The notes below the pieces were generated by a model. It saw nothing but the letters and a program-made list of their open reading frames with translations, did no database searches and was not told the origin of the DNA. The translations under genes and the position numbers were made by a program. This document shows, in pieces, positions 62,810-64,000 of a DNA stretch of 64,000 nucleotides (position 1 is its first letter; each line of letters begins with the position of its first letter). Source of the DNA: Symbiodinium natans (lineage: Eukaryota; Sar; Dinophyceae; Suessiales; Symbiodiniaceae); contig CAJNDS010000193.1 in the NCBI GenBank assembly GCA_905221605.1, positions 137,391-201,390 on the forward strand. Reading direction: 5' to 3'.

Positions 62810-64000
62810 TTAAGGGACCCTATGCGATTCATGAGGAAGGTCCGAAACGTCACAAGGCTCCAAGTTGGGCGCGCCAGTCAGCGGGAAGTCTTCCGCGGTT
62901 TGGCAGGCTTCAAGTAGGCTCATATCGTCATCGCCCAGTGGGTCTGCGGGGAGACTCAACTGCAGCATAAACTTCATTTGGGTAACAATCCTGGCATACT
63001 GAGAGACCATCCCGATAGGGGAGTCAGGATAGACCTGGTGCCCAAAAGTGAGCACAATGTCCGCCAGGACCATGCTGAGGTCGTAGCTTCTGCCTATTTT
63101 GGTTTGGGTCTCATCCTGATCTTGCACCCGTACCCATCGACACGTTTCCATCCACCTGCCTGCAAGGCTACGCAGTGGCCGCCCGAGCAGGTGCTGCATC
63201 GTGGGACCTGGTGGCATACGTAGCCGAGGGACCCTGCCTATCAGCTCGAAGCGGCACGCCTCCGAGTACCTACATGCGTATAGAATGGCAGCAATCTCAG
63301 GAGGGAGGCGCATGGATGAACAGAGCGAGAGGTTGACAGCCGGTCCGACAATGGCCTTCAGCCCGGCGGCCTGCATGACTGTCTCGGCTTGCTTCGGTTT
63401 GACGATGCTTATACAGAGAATCGATTCCAGCATCGAGACCGCTGAGAACAATACCTCAGACGCTCCAGAGGAACGGTGGGGCTTGCCCCAAGAGGGCATC
63501 TCGCCTTGTCCCTTTTTCCACGGCCGGAACTTTGGGCCGTTTGCCGCAAAAGGGCCGCAGGCAAGGTGGCTGGCGTGTGGAGGTCGGCAGGGACCGCATT
63601 GAGGCCACAAATCTTTTGCTCCAACAACTCCGTGACGAAGTGGTAATTGGGTCGCGATCCTCCAGCGGGCTGTCTGTGGTCGCCAATCATGACATCAAGT
63701 GCATGCTTGATGTGCGCCAGAATGGTGTTGGAACCAGGCGTGCCCAATTGCTGGGCTTCATCTCGGAGGAGCAACTCAACATCCTTTAGACGGTTAATGA
63801 GCTGCGAGTAGGGAAAGCTAATCCTTGCCACAATCGTACCATGTGTCGTGGCTACAAGTAGCCCCCGGTACAAATCGTGCACATCAAAAGGGAGCTTATG
63901 TGTGTCCTTCTCCTTGTTACCCGGTATGCTAACGATGCGGCTGCGAACAAATTCATTGCTAGCAGTCGTGAGCCTATCAACCGCTTCGACATAGGCCCGA
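62810..64000 (-). pseudogene. Unrecognised ORF A, partial at right edge, frame change near 63550
   Basis: The frame is open from the right edge (AYVEAVDRLTTASNEFVRSR, LYRGLLVATTHGTIVARISF, TILAHIKHALDVMIGDHRQP) to about 63560. It then continues in the next frame as ASEVLFSAVSMLESILCISI, IAAILYACRYSEACRFELIG, IGRSYDLSMVLADIVLTFGH, stopping at 62810. One indel or an intron explains the switch. Helical; no motif I can assign. The 5' end is outside the window. Confidence 0.45.

Overview
The window looks like nuclear DNA of a dinoflagellate, most likely a Suessiales or Symbiodiniaceae-type genome. Three things support this. Interstitial TTTAGGG/CCCTAAA arrays run for more than 10 kb. Retroelement proteins have the gag zinc-knuckle and reverse transcriptase styles I associate with dinoflagellates (recognised by eye). 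There is no sign of operons, Shine-Dalgarno sites, tRNA or rRNA genes. Most of the window is mobile DNA and satellite, with a few host-gene pieces.

Layout. 1-2715 (minus): a retroelement with a gag-like ORF and a pol that runs off the left edge (RT box YIDD). 2.8-13.4 kb: telomere-type repeats in both orientations; between them lie short minus-strand segments that read as exons of a membrane-protein gene with repeat-filled introns. 14.4-17.05 kb (minus): a secreted lectin / thrombospondin-repeat gene, damaged. 17-24.5 kb: intergenic DNA, a dead Copia piece, a (CA)n tract, a dispersed repeat and G-rich minisatellites. 24.6-46.3 kb: a nested transposon block. 46.8-49.86 kb: a frameshifted Copia pol facing an opposite-strand Copia integrase remnant. 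49.86-52.43 kb: a broken unrecognised gene and a partial duplicate. 52.4-56.8 kb: a higher-order satellite whose unit starts in that gene's last codons. 57-59.45 kb: degenerate tandem repeats. 59.46-64 kb (minus): a compact cluster of unrecognised ORFs running off the right edge.

The most interesting part is 24.6-46.3 kb. A tyrosine-recombinase retrotransposon of about 19.5 kb (44844 down to 25366) has split direct repeats: one 377-bp repeat at its 5' end, and the order 250 bp / 377 bp / 45 bp / 250 bp at its 3' end. Its ORFs run coiled-coil protein, tyrosine recombinase, gag, in-frame TGA, then a pol carrying a 2-oxoglutarate oxygenase-like domain, a C5-methyltransferase-like domain, RT and RNase H. 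The recombinase is therefore 5' of gag, unlike DIRS. Inside the same repeat boundaries, downstream of pol, is a LINE with AP-type endonuclease, RT, zinc fingers, a second ORF and a C-terminal USP-type deubiquitinase-like domain with its Cys, His and Asp residues in place. The composite interrupts an older decayed LINE of the same family, whose two halves (46261-44845 and 25365-24621) flank it and include a second USP domain. Stop/start ATGA overlaps join ORFs in both LINE copies, suggesting reinitiation.

All family calls are by eye from motifs. Intron boundaries and frameshifts are inferences, and some frameshifts may be assembly errors.
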